Below the pieces are notes generated by a model, which was not told the origin of the DNA, ran no database searches, and saw only the letters and a list, made by a program, of their open reading frames with translations. This document shows, piece by piece, positions 40,815-48,783 of a stretch of DNA of 64,000 nucleotides. Numbering within the stretch: position 1 is the first letter of the stretch; each line of letters begins with the position of its first letter. Source of the stretch: an uncultured Pelagibacteraceae bacterium (GTDB taxonomy: Bacteria; Pseudomonadota; Alphaproteobacteria; Pelagibacterales; Pelagibacteraceae); contig CACMDB010000006.1 in assembly GCA_902612325.1 (NCBI GenBank), forward strand, positions 1-64,000. The letters are read 5' to 3'. Both the position numbers and the translations under genes were made by a program.

Positions 40815-40823
40815 TTCTTCATT

Positions 40824-40892
40824 ATGAATAAATTAGATAGACATAAAAATATAAAAATGTTATTTACACAAGTTTTTGGAGGTGGTTATTAA
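40824..40892 (+). CDS. Possible 22-codon leader ORF of rpsU
   Basis: ATG at 40824 opens a 22-codon frame (MNKLDRHKNIK, then MLFTQVFGGGY) ending with TAA at 40890-40892. The Gly-Gly-Gly codons GGA GGT GGT contain the Shine-Dalgarno GGAGGT (40878-40883) of rpsU. The TAA overlaps the last base of a candidate AUU start for rpsU (40888-40890). It may be a leader peptide coupling translation to rpsU, or a chance frame. No Shine-Dalgarno of its own is obvious and it resembles no protein I know. Confidence 0.35.
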   Translation: MNKLDRHKNIKMLFTQVFGGGY

Positions 40893-41082
40893 AATAGAAG
40901 TAAAAGACAATAATGTTGAACAAGCTCTAAGAGTTTTAAAAAGAAAACTTCAAAGAGATGGTTTTTTCAAAGTAATAAAACTTAAAAATACTTATGAGAA
41001 ACCCTCTGAAAAGAAAAAAAGAATTCTACAAGAGAATATTAAAAGAGTAAAAAAACTTAACAAATTAAAAAATAGAATTTAA
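40888..41082 (+). CDS. rpsU: 30S ribosomal protein S21 (start codon uncertain, possibly ATT)
   Basis: bS21 of the small subunit, rich in Lys and Arg. The core EVKDNNVEQALRVLKRKLQRDGFF and YEKPSEKKKRIL are diagnostic. No ATG lies in frame. An in-frame TTG at 40876 or GTG at 40882 would give MEVVIKIEVKDNN or MVIKIEVKDNN, but neither has a Shine-Dalgarno. A strong GGAGG (40878-40882) sits 5 bases before ATT at 40888, giving MKIEVKDNN, the family-like length up to DNN. I choose that start with caution. The gene is 6 bases upstream of the initiator tRNA, so the two may be co-transcribed. Confidence 0.8.
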   Translation: MKIEVKDNNVEQALRVLKRKLQRDGFFKVIKLKNTYEKPSEKKKRILQENIKRVKKLNKLKNRI

Positions 41083-41088
41083 TTATAT

Positions 41089-41165
<77 letters not shown>

Positions 41166-41169
41166 ATCA

Positions 41170-41862
41170 ATGATTAAAATTTTAATAGATAATCTAGACA
41201 CTTTTCAACTACACAGAATTGCAAAATTTCTTTATAAATATAAATTTGATACAGTAATTGATGTGGGTTCTTATAAAGGAGAGTTTATTAAATACTCTCT
41301 TAAATATCTAAATCCAAAAAAGATTTATGCTTTTGAACCTCAAAAAGAAATCAATGATCTTTTAAAAAAAAAATTCAAGAATGATAAAATAAAAATATCG
41401 AATTTTGCTATTGGCAGAAATAATAAAAAAAACTTTTTATATGTAAATAAATTTAAAAAAACTTCTACATTGTCTAAAGAAACAATTTTTTCTAATTCGA
41501 TTTATAATAAATTAAAAAATTTTTTATTAAGAAGTGAGAGTTATCAGTATAAATATCCTGTTAAAACAATTTCTTTGGATAGTTTTTTCTCCAATAAAAA
41601 AATTATCAAAAGTTTGTTAAAAATTGATGTAGAAGGTTATGAAATAAATGTGTTACTTGGATCAAAAAAAGTCTTACAGAAAATAAATATGGTTTTAATA
41701 GAAAAACAAAATTTCAAAAATAACAATTTTGTCAAATGCCATAATTATCTTTTAAAAAACAATTTTGTTCTTTTAAAAACCTTTATTTTTCCTTTAATGC
41801 ATTTCGAGGATAGGCTATACGTTAAAAAACATTTAATGTACAACAACTTCAATGATGAGTAA
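41170..41862 (+). CDS. FkbM-family SAM-dependent methyltransferase
   Basis: Probable O-methyltransferase for surface sugars. The 230 residues show the SAM-binding motif FDTVIDVGSYKGEF (about 29-42), KKIYAFEPQKEINDLL with the acidic residue after strand 2, IKISNFAIG, and the FkbM hallmark SLLKIDVEGYEINVLLG (about 155-171). The ATG begins 4 bases after the CCA end of the initiator tRNA and has no Shine-Dalgarno, so it depends on the same transcript. It overlaps the following glycosyltransferase by 11 bases and opens a small sugar cluster (41170-44837). The acceptor is unknown. Confidence 0.85.
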   Translation: MIKILIDNLDTFQLHRIAKFLYKYKFDTVIDVGSYKGEFIKYSLKYLNPKKIYAFEPQKEINDLLKKKFKNDKIKISNFAIGRNNKKNFLYVNKFKKTSTLSKETIFSNSIYNKLKNFLLRSESYQYKYPVKTISLDSFFSNKKIIKSLLKIDVEGYEINVLLGSKKVLQKINMVLIEKQNFKNNNFVKCHNYLLKNNFVLLKTFIFPLMHFEDRLYVKKHLMYNNFNDE

Positions 41863-42556
41863 AAAATTTCAAATTTTACTACCTGTGCATAATGAGGGAT
41901 TGTCTATTAAAAAAACTCTTTTAGATATTTATGATGCTTTAAAAGATGAAATAGATTTTGAATTTATCATTACAGAAGATGGTAGCACTGATGATACAAA
42001 AAAAATTTTGAATGACCTCAAAAACGAACTGCCAATGATTTTAATTTCAGAAGATAAACGAAAATATTATTCCTTAGCAGTCTTAGATGGAATAAAAAAA
42101 GCAACATCAGAATTTCTATTAATAATGGACTCCGATGGTCAATGTGATCCAAAAGATATTAAAAGCTTTTGGAATAAAAGGAATGAGTCTGATTTAGTTT
42201 GTGGTTATAGATCTCCAAGATATGACTATGCATATAGAAAATTTATTTCAAAAATTTTTTATTTTATCTATAACATTTTATTCAAAGTTCCATTAAGAGA
42301 TCCAAGCTTTGCATTTGTTTTTATGAATAAGAAAACCTATACAAATTTAAATAATTTTACACCATATCTTCCAGATGGTTTTTTTTGGGAGTTTAATGCT
42401 CGAGCGAATAAACTCAATTTTTTATTCAGTGAAATAAAAATCAATCATAGAAAAAGAAGTTCAGGTGATACAAAAATTTATACTTTTGGCAAATTGCCTA
42501 AAGTTGCCTATAATAATTTGACTGGACTCATAAAATTAAAAAAAGAAATCGGATAG
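41852..42556 (+). CDS. Family 2 glycosyltransferase (DPM-like)
   Basis: GT-A fold glycosyltransferase of 234 residues. It begins FQILLPVHNEGLSIKKTL. It then shows the nucleotide-binding acidic pair in TEDGSTDDT (about 41-49) and the DXD-like LIMDSDGQCDPKDI (about 91-104). RDPSFAFVFMNKKTY and WEFNARANKL are seen in the acceptor part. The layout resembles dolichol/undecaprenyl-phosphate hexose synthases, but there are no C-terminal membrane helices. It overlaps its neighbours by 11 bases and 1 base. Donor and acceptor cannot be told. Confidence 0.85.
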   Translation: MMSKKFQILLPVHNEGLSIKKTLLDIYDALKDEIDFEFIITEDGSTDDTKKILNDLKNELPMILISEDKRKYYSLAVLDGIKKATSEFLLIMDSDGQCDPKDIKSFWNKRNESDLVCGYRSPRYDYAYRKFISKIFYFIYNILFKVPLRDPSFAFVFMNKKTYTNLNNFTPYLPDGFFWEFNARANKLNFLFSEIKINHRKRSSGDTKIYTFGKLPKVAYNNLTGLIKLKKEIG

Positions 42557-43551
42557 TGATATTAATTATTGGAGCTAATGGTTTTTTTGGAAATCAACTT
42601 CAAAAACTATTTTTGAAAAAAAAAGTAAAATTTATTCCCACTGATATTTCTTTAAATAAAAAAAATTTTTTAGACATAAGAGACCCGGTATCAATTAAAA
42701 AATTTTTAAAAATTAATAATATTACAATGGTTATTAATTGTTCGTGTGAACCAGCTACAAGTAATTCAAAAAAAAGATTGTGGGATACAAATGTGATAGG
42801 AAACAAAAATTTAATAAAAGCTTGTGAAGAATTTAATATTCAAAAATACATTTATATCTCAACTTCAGCTATTTGGGTTAAAGACTATGAAAAATCTGTA
42901 CAGGAAAATGAAGAATATTGTCCAGTTGAAAATTATGGAGGCTCAAAGGTACAAGCAGAAAAAGATATAAAAACATCCAATTTGATTAATTGGACCATTT
43001 TTAGAGTTCCAATGATAGTCTCTAAAGAACGACTGGGTATTTTAAGTTTATTATTTGATTTGATACTATCTGATAAAAAGATTCCTTTGCTCGGTTCAGG
43101 AAAAAATATTTTACAATTTTTACACGCGGATGACTTAAGTAATTGTATTTATTTATCTTTAAATATTAATGAGAAAAATATTTATAACGTTGGCAGTGAG
43201 GAGAAAATTTCTCTAAAAAATTTAATAGAAAAATTAATTCTTGAGGTAAATTCTAAATCAAAGATTTTTTCGATTAAAGATTTTGGTGTTACGAAAATTT
43301 TGAGTTTTTTAAATAAATTAAATTTATCACCACTTAATATCTATCATTTAAATATGTTGAAGTTTTCCTTAACTCTAAACTCTAATAAAATATATAAAAA
43401 CTATAATTTCAGACCTCAGATCAAAACAAGTGACATGATATTAGAAGCTCTAATAAATTATAAAAACAAATCTGCAATTAATGAAATTAATACTGAAATT
43501 ACAAAACCAATCAGGCCTGGTATTTTAAAATTAATAAAATTAATTCTTTAA
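42556..43551 (+). CDS. NAD-dependent epimerase/dehydratase (extended SDR)
   Basis: Nucleotide-sugar-modifying extended SDR of 331 residues. It starts at a GTG (42556) that overlaps the upstream TAG by one base. The Rossmann motif is IIGANGFFGNQLQ (about 4-16). FLDIRD, the CSCEPATSNSK loop, STSAIW and the active-site YGGSKVQAEK (Tyr and Lys, about 131-140) follow, then NVGSEEKISLKNLI in the C-terminal substrate part. It converges with the next gene, overlapping it by 4 bases. The substrate is unknown; UDP- or GDP-sugars are typical. Confidence 0.83.
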   Translation: MILIIGANGFFGNQLQKLFLKKKVKFIPTDISLNKKNFLDIRDPVSIKKFLKINNITMVINCSCEPATSNSKKRLWDTNVIGNKNLIKACEEFNIQKYIYISTSAIWVKDYEKSVQENEEYCPVENYGGSKVQAEKDIKTSNLINWTIFRVPMIVSKERLGILSLLFDLILSDKKIPLLGSGKNILQFLHADDLSNCIYLSLNINEKNIYNVGSEEKISLKNLIEKLILEVNSKSKIFSIKDFGVTKILSFLNKLNLSPLNIYHLNMLKFSLTLNSNKIYKNYNFRPQIKTSDMILEALINYKNKSAINEINTEITKPIRPGILKLIKLIL

Positions 43552-44837
43552 AAATAATAAAATAAAGGTAGTTTTTTTATTCCGTGGTAATAAGCAAAAG
43601 CTATTACTAGAATAAATATTTCCCATAATAATAATATTTTAATTGTATAGTTTTTATTCAATTTTAAATCTAGCATTTGTTCTTTAGAAAAGAAAATATA
43701 AAAGAATATCAAGTATAATGGATCAAACCACTCTTGGTATAAAAACTCAGTAAAACCAAAATTTAAATAAATTAAAGGTACAATTAAAAAATATTGATAA
43801 TTACTCCGACTTATAGTTGATATAATAAGCGTAAAAATTATTGAAGATATAAATAACAAAATTATTGTATTATTAAATAAAAACAATCGTGTAAATTTTA
43901 CAATGTAACCTCCTCCCTTATCTGGATAATTAAGATCATTAAAAAGTATTAATTTTAAAAGAAAAATAGAGATTAAAATCGAAAAATATTTTTTTGATAA
44001 AAAAATTTTTGAAAATTTGGAAAAATTAATAAATATTAATGGTAGAGAATAAAAGAATAATAAAGAAGATATTTTAGGTATATTCAAAAATATGTTCTTA
44101 ATATCTAGGTTGCCTGATGCAGAAGTGCTCTGAGATAAGTCATTAAAAACACCCCATAAATATAGAGTGTAAAAACCTGGCAAAGATAAAAAAAAATATA
44201 AGATAATTGAAAATATCAAATTTCTTTTATCATTATTAATTAACAAAATTAAAATATGGAATACTGCTAAAAAAAGATATTGTTGTCTTGCATATAAGGT
44301 TAAAGATATTAAAACAACTAACAGAAGATTTTCATTAAATGTTATTTTTTTTTTTACCAAAAAATTCAATAAAAATAACGATGGTATTAGAAAAAAAAAT
44401 GCAAAATTTTCGGTCATACCCCAATATGAGGATGATCTAAACCATGGACTAATTAACAATATTAAAGGTATTAAGTAAATTGAAAATTCATTATCAAATT
44501 TAATTTTTTTCAATTTTAAAAATTGATAGAAAATTATAATAATAAATAAATTTAAAATTGTGTTATTTAAACAATATAAATAATTGTTACTTGTCAGATT
44601 AAAGAATGATTGAAAACTATGAAAAAAAGGAAACGTTGCTTCACTATAACTTTGATAGTTTTTTAAAGTATCCAAATAATTTTGTTTAAAATCTAAAATT
44701 ATTATCCAAATATGTAACTCTAAATCTATGTGTCCGGCACCATTGGAAATTTCTCTTATATAAAACCCAAAAAAATAACTAAAAAGTATTATTAATACCA
44801 AAAAATAATTAAATTTATTTTTTTCAAAACTGGGCAT
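43548..44837 (-). CDS. Polytopic membrane protein, possible GT-C glycosyltransferase
   Basis: 429 residues with roughly ten or more hydrophobic segments and short polar loops. An early loop (about 30-70) contains REISNGAGHIDLELH, and a central loop has SPWFRSSSYWGMTENFAFFF. Acidic residues in the first extracytoplasmic loop and the many helices are features of GT-C-type, lipid-linked sugar transferases, but I recognise no family signature and a pure hypothetical protein is possible. It converges on the epimerase gene (4-base overlap) and stands 20 bases from the transaldolase-like gene, in the same direction. Confidence 0.55.
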   Translation of the reverse strand: MPSFEKNKFNYFLVLIILFSYFFGFYIREISNGAGHIDLELHIWIIILDFKQNYLDTLKNYQSYSEATFPFFHSFQSFFNLTSNNYLYCLNNTILNLFIIIIFYQFLKLKKIKFDNEFSIYLIPLILLISPWFRSSSYWGMTENFAFFFLIPSLFLLNFLVKKKITFNENLLLVVLISLTLYARQQYLFLAVFHILILLINNDKRNLIFSIILYFFLSLPGFYTLYLWGVFNDLSQSTSASGNLDIKNIFLNIPKISSLLFFYSLPLIFINFSKFSKIFLSKKYFSILISIFLLKLILFNDLNYPDKGGGYIVKFTRLFLFNNTIILLFISSIIFTLIISTISRSNYQYFLIVPLIYLNFGFTEFLYQEWFDPLYLIFFYIFFSKEQMLDLKLNKNYTIKILLLWEIFILVIAFAYYHGIKKLPLFYYF

Positions 44838-44857
44838 TCTAAAAATTATATATTAAC

Positions 44858-45556
44858 TTAAATTTTAAAATTTGACTTTTTACTATCAATTAGAAATGTT
44901 TTGACTGTTTCTTTAGTTAGTTGATCAAAAGTTTTACCAAATTTTTCAATTTTTTCGATTATTTTTGGTGGAATAGTTATTATATGGCAACCTAATTGTT
45001 TCGCTTGTAAATAGTTGTATGGTTCTCTCACACTTGCCCACAAGATACTTACATTTTTAAAACTTTTTGCTAACTTAATACTTTTTTTAAACTCAGGAAC
45101 AGGATCTTTGCCAGTATCTGCAGCCCTACCTCCAAATATAGAAATTATTACTTTTGTGGACTTATTGATATTTTTTAAAATTTTAGCTGTTTGTTTTGCC
45201 GTATAAACTGCCGTAATATTTAGTTTGATATTTTGTTTATTTAATTCTTTTATAGCTTGCCCTGAAAATCTATTTTTTGAGTTTACTACTGGCACTTTTA
45301 CATAAACATTTTTTCCCCATTTATTTATTTGAATACCTTGTTTTATCATAGATTTGGAATTATCTGCGAATACCTCAAATGAAATAGGTTTTTTTTTACA
45401 AATTTTTATAATTTGCTGAGAGTATAACTTATAGTTTTTTGCACCTGCTTTTCTCATCAAACTTGGATTTGTTGTAAAACCTTTGACTATTTTTTTTTTA
45501 TTAAACTTTCTTACATTTGATAAATCTGCAATATCACAAAAAATTTTAGTGCCCAT
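44858..45556 (-). CDS. Transaldolase / fructose-6-phosphate aldolase-like protein
   Basis: 232-residue TIM-barrel class I aldolase of the short TalC/FSA group. Motifs are FCDIADLSNVRKF, VKGFTTNPSLMRKAG (about 24-38), the Schiff-base strand NVYVKVPVVN (Lys about 87), LNITAVYTAKQT, ISIFGGRAADTGKDP and ILWASVREPYNYLQAKQLGC. Whether it acts as transaldolase in the pentose phosphate pathway or on another sugar is not settled by sequence. Its place beside pntB and the sugar cluster gives no clear pointer. It follows pntB after 5 bases. Confidence 0.85.
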   Translation of the reverse strand: MGTKIFCDIADLSNVRKFNKKKIVKGFTTNPSLMRKAGAKNYKLYSQQIIKICKKKPISFEVFADNSKSMIKQGIQINKWGKNVYVKVPVVNSKNRFSGQAIKELNKQNIKLNITAVYTAKQTAKILKNINKSTKVIISIFGGRAADTGKDPVPEFKKSIKLAKSFKNVSILWASVREPYNYLQAKQLGCHIITIPPKIIEKIEKFGKTFDQLTKETVKTFLIDSKKSNFKI

Positions 45557-45561
45557 TTAAA

Positions 45562-46959
45562 CTATAAGTTTTTGGTTATTTCCTCTGTCATTTTTTTTGC
45601 GTCAGCAAATAACATAAGAGTATTTTCTTTATAAAATAAATCATTGTCAATTCCAGCATATCCTGGTGATAAACTTCTTTTGACAAACAATACTGATTTA
45701 CATTTTTCGACATCCAAAACTGGCATTCCATAAATTGGACTTTGAGGATCAGTTTTTGCCACAGGATTTGTTACATCATTAGCTCCTATTACGAATGCTA
45801 CATCTGCGTTTGCAAAATCGTTATTTATCTCTTCCAATTCAAAAACTTCGTCATAAGGTACATTAGCTTCTGCTAATAAAACATTCATGTGGCCCGGCAT
45901 TCTTCCTGCAACAGGATGAATTGCATAAGACACTTTGATATCATTTTTCTTTAGAGTATCTACCATTTCTCTTAATGCATGTTGAGCTTGAGCAACTGCC
46001 ATTCCATATCCAGGAACAATTATTACTGATGAAGCATTCTTCATTAAAAAAGCAGCATCATCTGCATTACCACTTTTTACTGGTCTTTGCTCTTTTGAGA
46101 CATTTTTAGATGTTTCATCTGTTGCTCCCCATCCTCCCAAGATAACATTGAAGAAAGAACGGTTCATACCTTTACACATTATATATGATAAAATTGCTCC
46201 AGATGATCCAACGAGCGCTCCAGTTATTATTAAAGCTGTATTTTCTAAAGTGAATCCAATTCCTGCTGCGGCCCATCCCGAATAGGAATTCAACATTGAT
46301 ATTACCACAGGCATATCAGCACCACCGATTGGAATAATTAGTAGAAAACCAATTAAAAATGAGACTGATAATAATACCCAAAACAAATTTGATGACTGCG
46401 TTGAACATAAAAAATAGATTAAAACTATTATTGAAATTAAGATTATAGCGTTTAATGGATGCTGACCTTTAAATGTGATAGGTGAACCTGACATTATTCC
46501 TTGTAGTTTAAGAAAAGCAATTACTGAGCCAGAAAATGTAATAGCTCCAACTGCGGCTCCAATTGACATTTCAATTAAACTACCAAGCTTTATGTTTCCT
46601 GGTTTTCCAAGATTAAATGCTTCAGGATTTAAAAAAGCAGAAATTGCAACAAAAACTGCTGCTAAACCTACTAAACTATGAAAACCTGCAACTAATTCTG
46701 GCATCGCTGTCATTGGTATTCTGTATGCAATAAAAGCTCCTATTGAACCTCCAACTAAAATAAATATTAGAACATAAATAAATCCACTTGAAAAATTGCC
46801 AATAGATAAAAAAGTTACAGCTACAGCAATAATCATTCCTACAATACCAAAAAAATTACCTTGTCTTGATGTCTCTGGAGATGATAAGCCTCTTAAAGCT
46901 AAAATAAATAGTACACCAGAAACTAGGTAAAAAATTGCTGAAAAGTTTGCTGATATCAT
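45562..46959 (-). CDS. pntB: NAD(P) transhydrogenase, beta subunit
   Basis: Proton-translocating transhydrogenase subunit that makes NADPH from NADH using the proton gradient. The 465 residues start with about nine transmembrane helices (1-260). A cytoplasmic NADP-binding domain III follows, with VIIVPGYGMAVAQAQHALREM (about 312-332), HPVAGRMPGHMNVLLAEANVPYD and VIGANDVTNPVAKTDPQSPIYGMPVLDV. It overlaps the pntAb stop by 4 bases. The subunit arrangement is the three-gene type. Confidence 0.96.
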   Translation of the reverse strand: MISANFSAIFYLVSGVLFILALRGLSSPETSRQGNFFGIVGMIIAVAVTFLSIGNFSSGFIYVLIFILVGGSIGAFIAYRIPMTAMPELVAGFHSLVGLAAVFVAISAFLNPEAFNLGKPGNIKLGSLIEMSIGAAVGAITFSGSVIAFLKLQGIMSGSPITFKGQHPLNAIILISIIVLIYFLCSTQSSNLFWVLLSVSFLIGFLLIIPIGGADMPVVISMLNSYSGWAAAGIGFTLENTALIITGALVGSSGAILSYIMCKGMNRSFFNVILGGWGATDETSKNVSKEQRPVKSGNADDAAFLMKNASSVIIVPGYGMAVAQAQHALREMVDTLKKNDIKVSYAIHPVAGRMPGHMNVLLAEANVPYDEVFELEEINNDFANADVAFVIGANDVTNPVAKTDPQSPIYGMPVLDVEKCKSVLFVKRSLSPGYAGIDNDLFYKENTLMLFADAKKMTEEITKNL

Positions 46960-47267
46960 TTTTTATCCTTTTTCTTTTTTTTATACATTGCAAGCATTCT
47001 TTGAGTTACCAGAAAACCACCAAAAATATTAATCGCTGCCAATGCAATAGCTAAAAAACCAAAAATGCTAGAGGTATTAAAAACATTATCTGAATTACCA
47101 GATAATCCTGCGATTATTGCCCCAACGATTATTACAGATGAAATTGCGTTAGTCACAGACATTAAAGGAGTATGTAAAGATGGAGTAACGCTCCAAACAA
47201 CATAATACCCTACAAATATTGAGAGAATGAATATACTTAATCTGAATATTAAAGGATCAATTTCCAT
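46956..47267 (-). CDS. pntAb: NAD(P) transhydrogenase, alpha subunit part 2 (membrane)
   Basis: Short membrane subunit carrying the transmembrane part that is fused to the NAD-binding domain in E. coli PntA. The 103 residues have three or four hydrophobic helices, including FVGYYVVWSVTPSLHTPLMSVTNAIS, a conserved PntA segment, and IFGGFLVTQRMLAMYKKK at the C-terminus. It lies between pntAa and pntB, 3 bases after the former and overlapping the latter by 4, as expected for the split form of alphaproteobacteria. Confidence 0.94.
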   Translation of the reverse strand: MEIDPLIFRLSIFILSIFVGYYVVWSVTPSLHTPLMSVTNAISSVIIVGAIIAGLSGNSDNVFNTSSIFGFLAIALAAINIFGGFLVTQRMLAMYKKKKKDKK

Positions 47268-47270
47268 ATT

Positions 47271-48359
47271 TTATTTAATTAGCGTTTTTTCAATTATTTC
47301 ATCTTCTAAATTAATGTTTAATTTTTTATTTTCTTTATCAAATAAATTTTCAACAAAATTAAACATATTTTTTGCATATAAGCTAGACGCAGACACTGGT
47401 AGTTTGTTTAAAATATTACTTTCACCCATAATTTTAACTCCGTTTTTTTCAGTAATTTCATCTGCTTTAGTAAATGCAGTATTACCACCCTGTATAGCGG
47501 CTAAATCATAAATAACAGAACCAGCTTGCATATTAGTAATCATATCCTCTTTGATAATAATAGGTGCTTTTTTTCCAGGTATTAATGCTGTACAAATAAC
47601 AATATCAATCTTTTTTAAAGTTTCAGAAAGTAAATCCTCTTGTTTTTTCTTAAAGTCATCAGAGGCCTCTTTTGCATAACCACCTTCGGTTTCTAAATTT
47701 TCAGCACCCTCAACCATCAAAAATTTTCCACCTAAACTCTCAACTTGTTCCTTTGAAGCCATCCTCACATCTGTAGCAAAAACTATACCCCCCATTCTTT
47801 TTGCTGTAGCAATCGCTTGTAGTCCAGCAACACCTGCGCCAACAACCAAAATCTTTGCAGCGGGAACAGTTCCTGCAGCTGTCATCATCATAGGTATAGC
47901 TTTCTCAAAATTAGCAAATGACTCGATTACTGCTTTATATCCAGCTAAGTTGGCTTGTGAAGATAAGATATCCATAGATTGAGCTCTTGTTATTCTTGGT
48001 AATAACTCTAAAGAAAAAAGTTTTATCTTTTTATCTTTTAACACATCTAATTTTTCTTTGTTATCATAAGGGTTCAAAACACCAATTAGAGTTTGATCTT
48101 CTTTTAATAACGAACTTTTGTCATCTGACAATAATCCTAATTGTACAATAATATTTGAAAGGTTTATTATTTCTTTATCATCACTTAAAAATTTTACACC
48201 AATCTTTTCATATACATCATCAGTAATACCTAAATGAGTTCCATAATTTTTAGATAACTGAACATCAAATCCCAGTGAAATATACTTTTTGGCAATTTCA
48301 GGGGTTATTGCAATTCTTTTTTCAATTTTTTGATTTTCTAATATTGATCCTATTTTCAT
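47271..48359 (-). CDS. pntAa: NAD(P) transhydrogenase, alpha subunit part 1 (NAD-binding)
   Basis: Peripheral NAD(H)-binding domain I of the transhydrogenase. The 362 residues resemble alanine dehydrogenase/PntA. The N-terminus has EKRIAITPEIAKKYISLGF, the middle FSLELLPRITRAQSMDILSSQANLAGY, then the Rossmann motif VVGAGVAGLQAIATAKRMG (about 172-190), ATDVR, and TALIPGKKAPIII. It begins the pntAa-pntAb-pntB run and follows a 36-residue cytochrome oxidase subunit after 10 bases. Confidence 0.95.
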   Translation of the reverse strand: MKIGSILENQKIEKRIAITPEIAKKYISLGFDVQLSKNYGTHLGITDDVYEKIGVKFLSDDKEIINLSNIIVQLGLLSDDKSSLLKEDQTLIGVLNPYDNKEKLDVLKDKKIKLFSLELLPRITRAQSMDILSSQANLAGYKAVIESFANFEKAIPMMMTAAGTVPAAKILVVGAGVAGLQAIATAKRMGGIVFATDVRMASKEQVESLGGKFLMVEGAENLETEGGYAKEASDDFKKKQEDLLSETLKKIDIVICTALIPGKKAPIIIKEDMITNMQAGSVIYDLAAIQGGNTAFTKADEITEKNGVKIMGESNILNKLPVSASSLYAKNMFNFVENLFDKENKKLNINLEDEIIEKTLIK

Positions 48360-48369
48360 TAAAAAAACT

Positions 48370-48480
48370 CTACAGCAAGAACAAAGCCATTAATATCAAT
48401 ACCAATACTACCGCGATAGTTCCCCACAATACAAATTTTGTAAAATTATTCCACGTCTTCTTATGGTTTTCGTTATCCAT
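48370..48480 (-). CDS. aa3-type cytochrome c oxidase subunit IV (small)
   Basis: 36-residue ORF starting with ATG at 48480 and ending at TAG. The protein MDNENHKKTWNNFTKF continues into VLWGTIAVVLVLILMALFLL, a single membrane helix. The pattern, an acidic/His head, then KFxxWGT and the helix, is that of the alphaproteobacterial PF07835-type subunit IV of aa3 oxidase. These genes are often found next to pntA, as here (10 bases upstream of pntAa). Start is 5 bases after the rpmJ stop. Confidence 0.82.
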   Translation of the reverse strand: MDNENHKKTWNNFTKFVLWGTIAVVLVLILMALFLL

Positions 48481-48485
48481 AAAAA

Positions 48486-48611
48486 CTATTTTTGTCTTGC
48501 TTTAAATTTTGGGTTAGTTTTATTTATAATGTAAACTCTTCCTCTTCTTCTCACGAGTTTTGAATTTAAATCTCTTTTCTTAATTGATTTTAATGAACTT
48601 TTTATTTTCAT
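48486..48611 (-). CDS. rpmJ: 50S ribosomal protein L36
   Basis: 41-residue ribosomal protein bL36 starting at ATG 48611. It begins [14 protein letters not shown] and continues [22 protein letters not shown], the long, zinc-free C-minus form with the KSSLKSLKKR start that proteobacteria use. It lies 16 bases downstream of the 5S rRNA gene and 5 bases upstream of the coxIV gene. No clear Shine-Dalgarno precedes it. It appears to be expressed from the 5S promoter or read-through. Confidence 0.93.
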   Translation of the reverse strand: MKIKSSLKSIKKRDLNSKLVRRRGRVYIINKTNPKFKARQK

Positions 48612-48627
48612 AATATTTAAGATTTTA

Positions 48628-48743
48628 GCCTGGCAAAGTCCTACTCTTCCATGTCTTAAGACAAAGTACCATCGGCGCTGAAAAGCTTGACTTCCGAGTT
48701 CGGAATGGGATCGGGTATTACCTCTTCGCTATAATCACCAGGC
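48628..48743 (-). rRNA. rrf: 5S ribosomal RNA, separated from 16S-23S
   Basis: A 116-base 5S rRNA on the minus strand. The terminal helix pairs GCCTGG at the 5' end with CCAGGC at the 3' end. Conserved internal blocks CCCGATCCCATTCCGAACTCGG and GAAGTCAAGC with CGCCGATGGTA identify it (first block 22 bases, at about 48687-48708). No 23S gene precedes it: the upstream sequence is a glycosyltransferase gene ending 41 bases away. A dedicated promoter is visible at 48750-48777. Confidence 0.95.
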
Positions 48744-48749
48744 GAAATT

Positions 48750-48777
48750 CTTATACATTCATTAATTATCTTTTCAA
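48750..48777 (-). promoter_or_regulatory. Dedicated promoter for 5S rRNA
   Basis: On the minus strand TTGAAA (48772-48777) and TATAAG (48750-48755) are 16 bases apart, in the 40-base gap between the family 2 glycosyltransferase stop (48784) and the 5S 5' end. The transcription start would fall at the mature 5' end (about 48743). This could explain how a 5S gene split from the rRNA operon is expressed. Confidence 0.55.
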
Positions 48778-48783
48778 GTAATT

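Noticed and set aside
41166-41170. Attachment site or integrase next to tRNA-fMet
   Set aside because: No integrase gene and no second copy of the tRNA 3' end were seen, so an att site cannot be supported.
48611-48628. Terminator between 5S rRNA and rpmJ
   Set aside because: No hairpin or T run is visible in the 16 bases between them.
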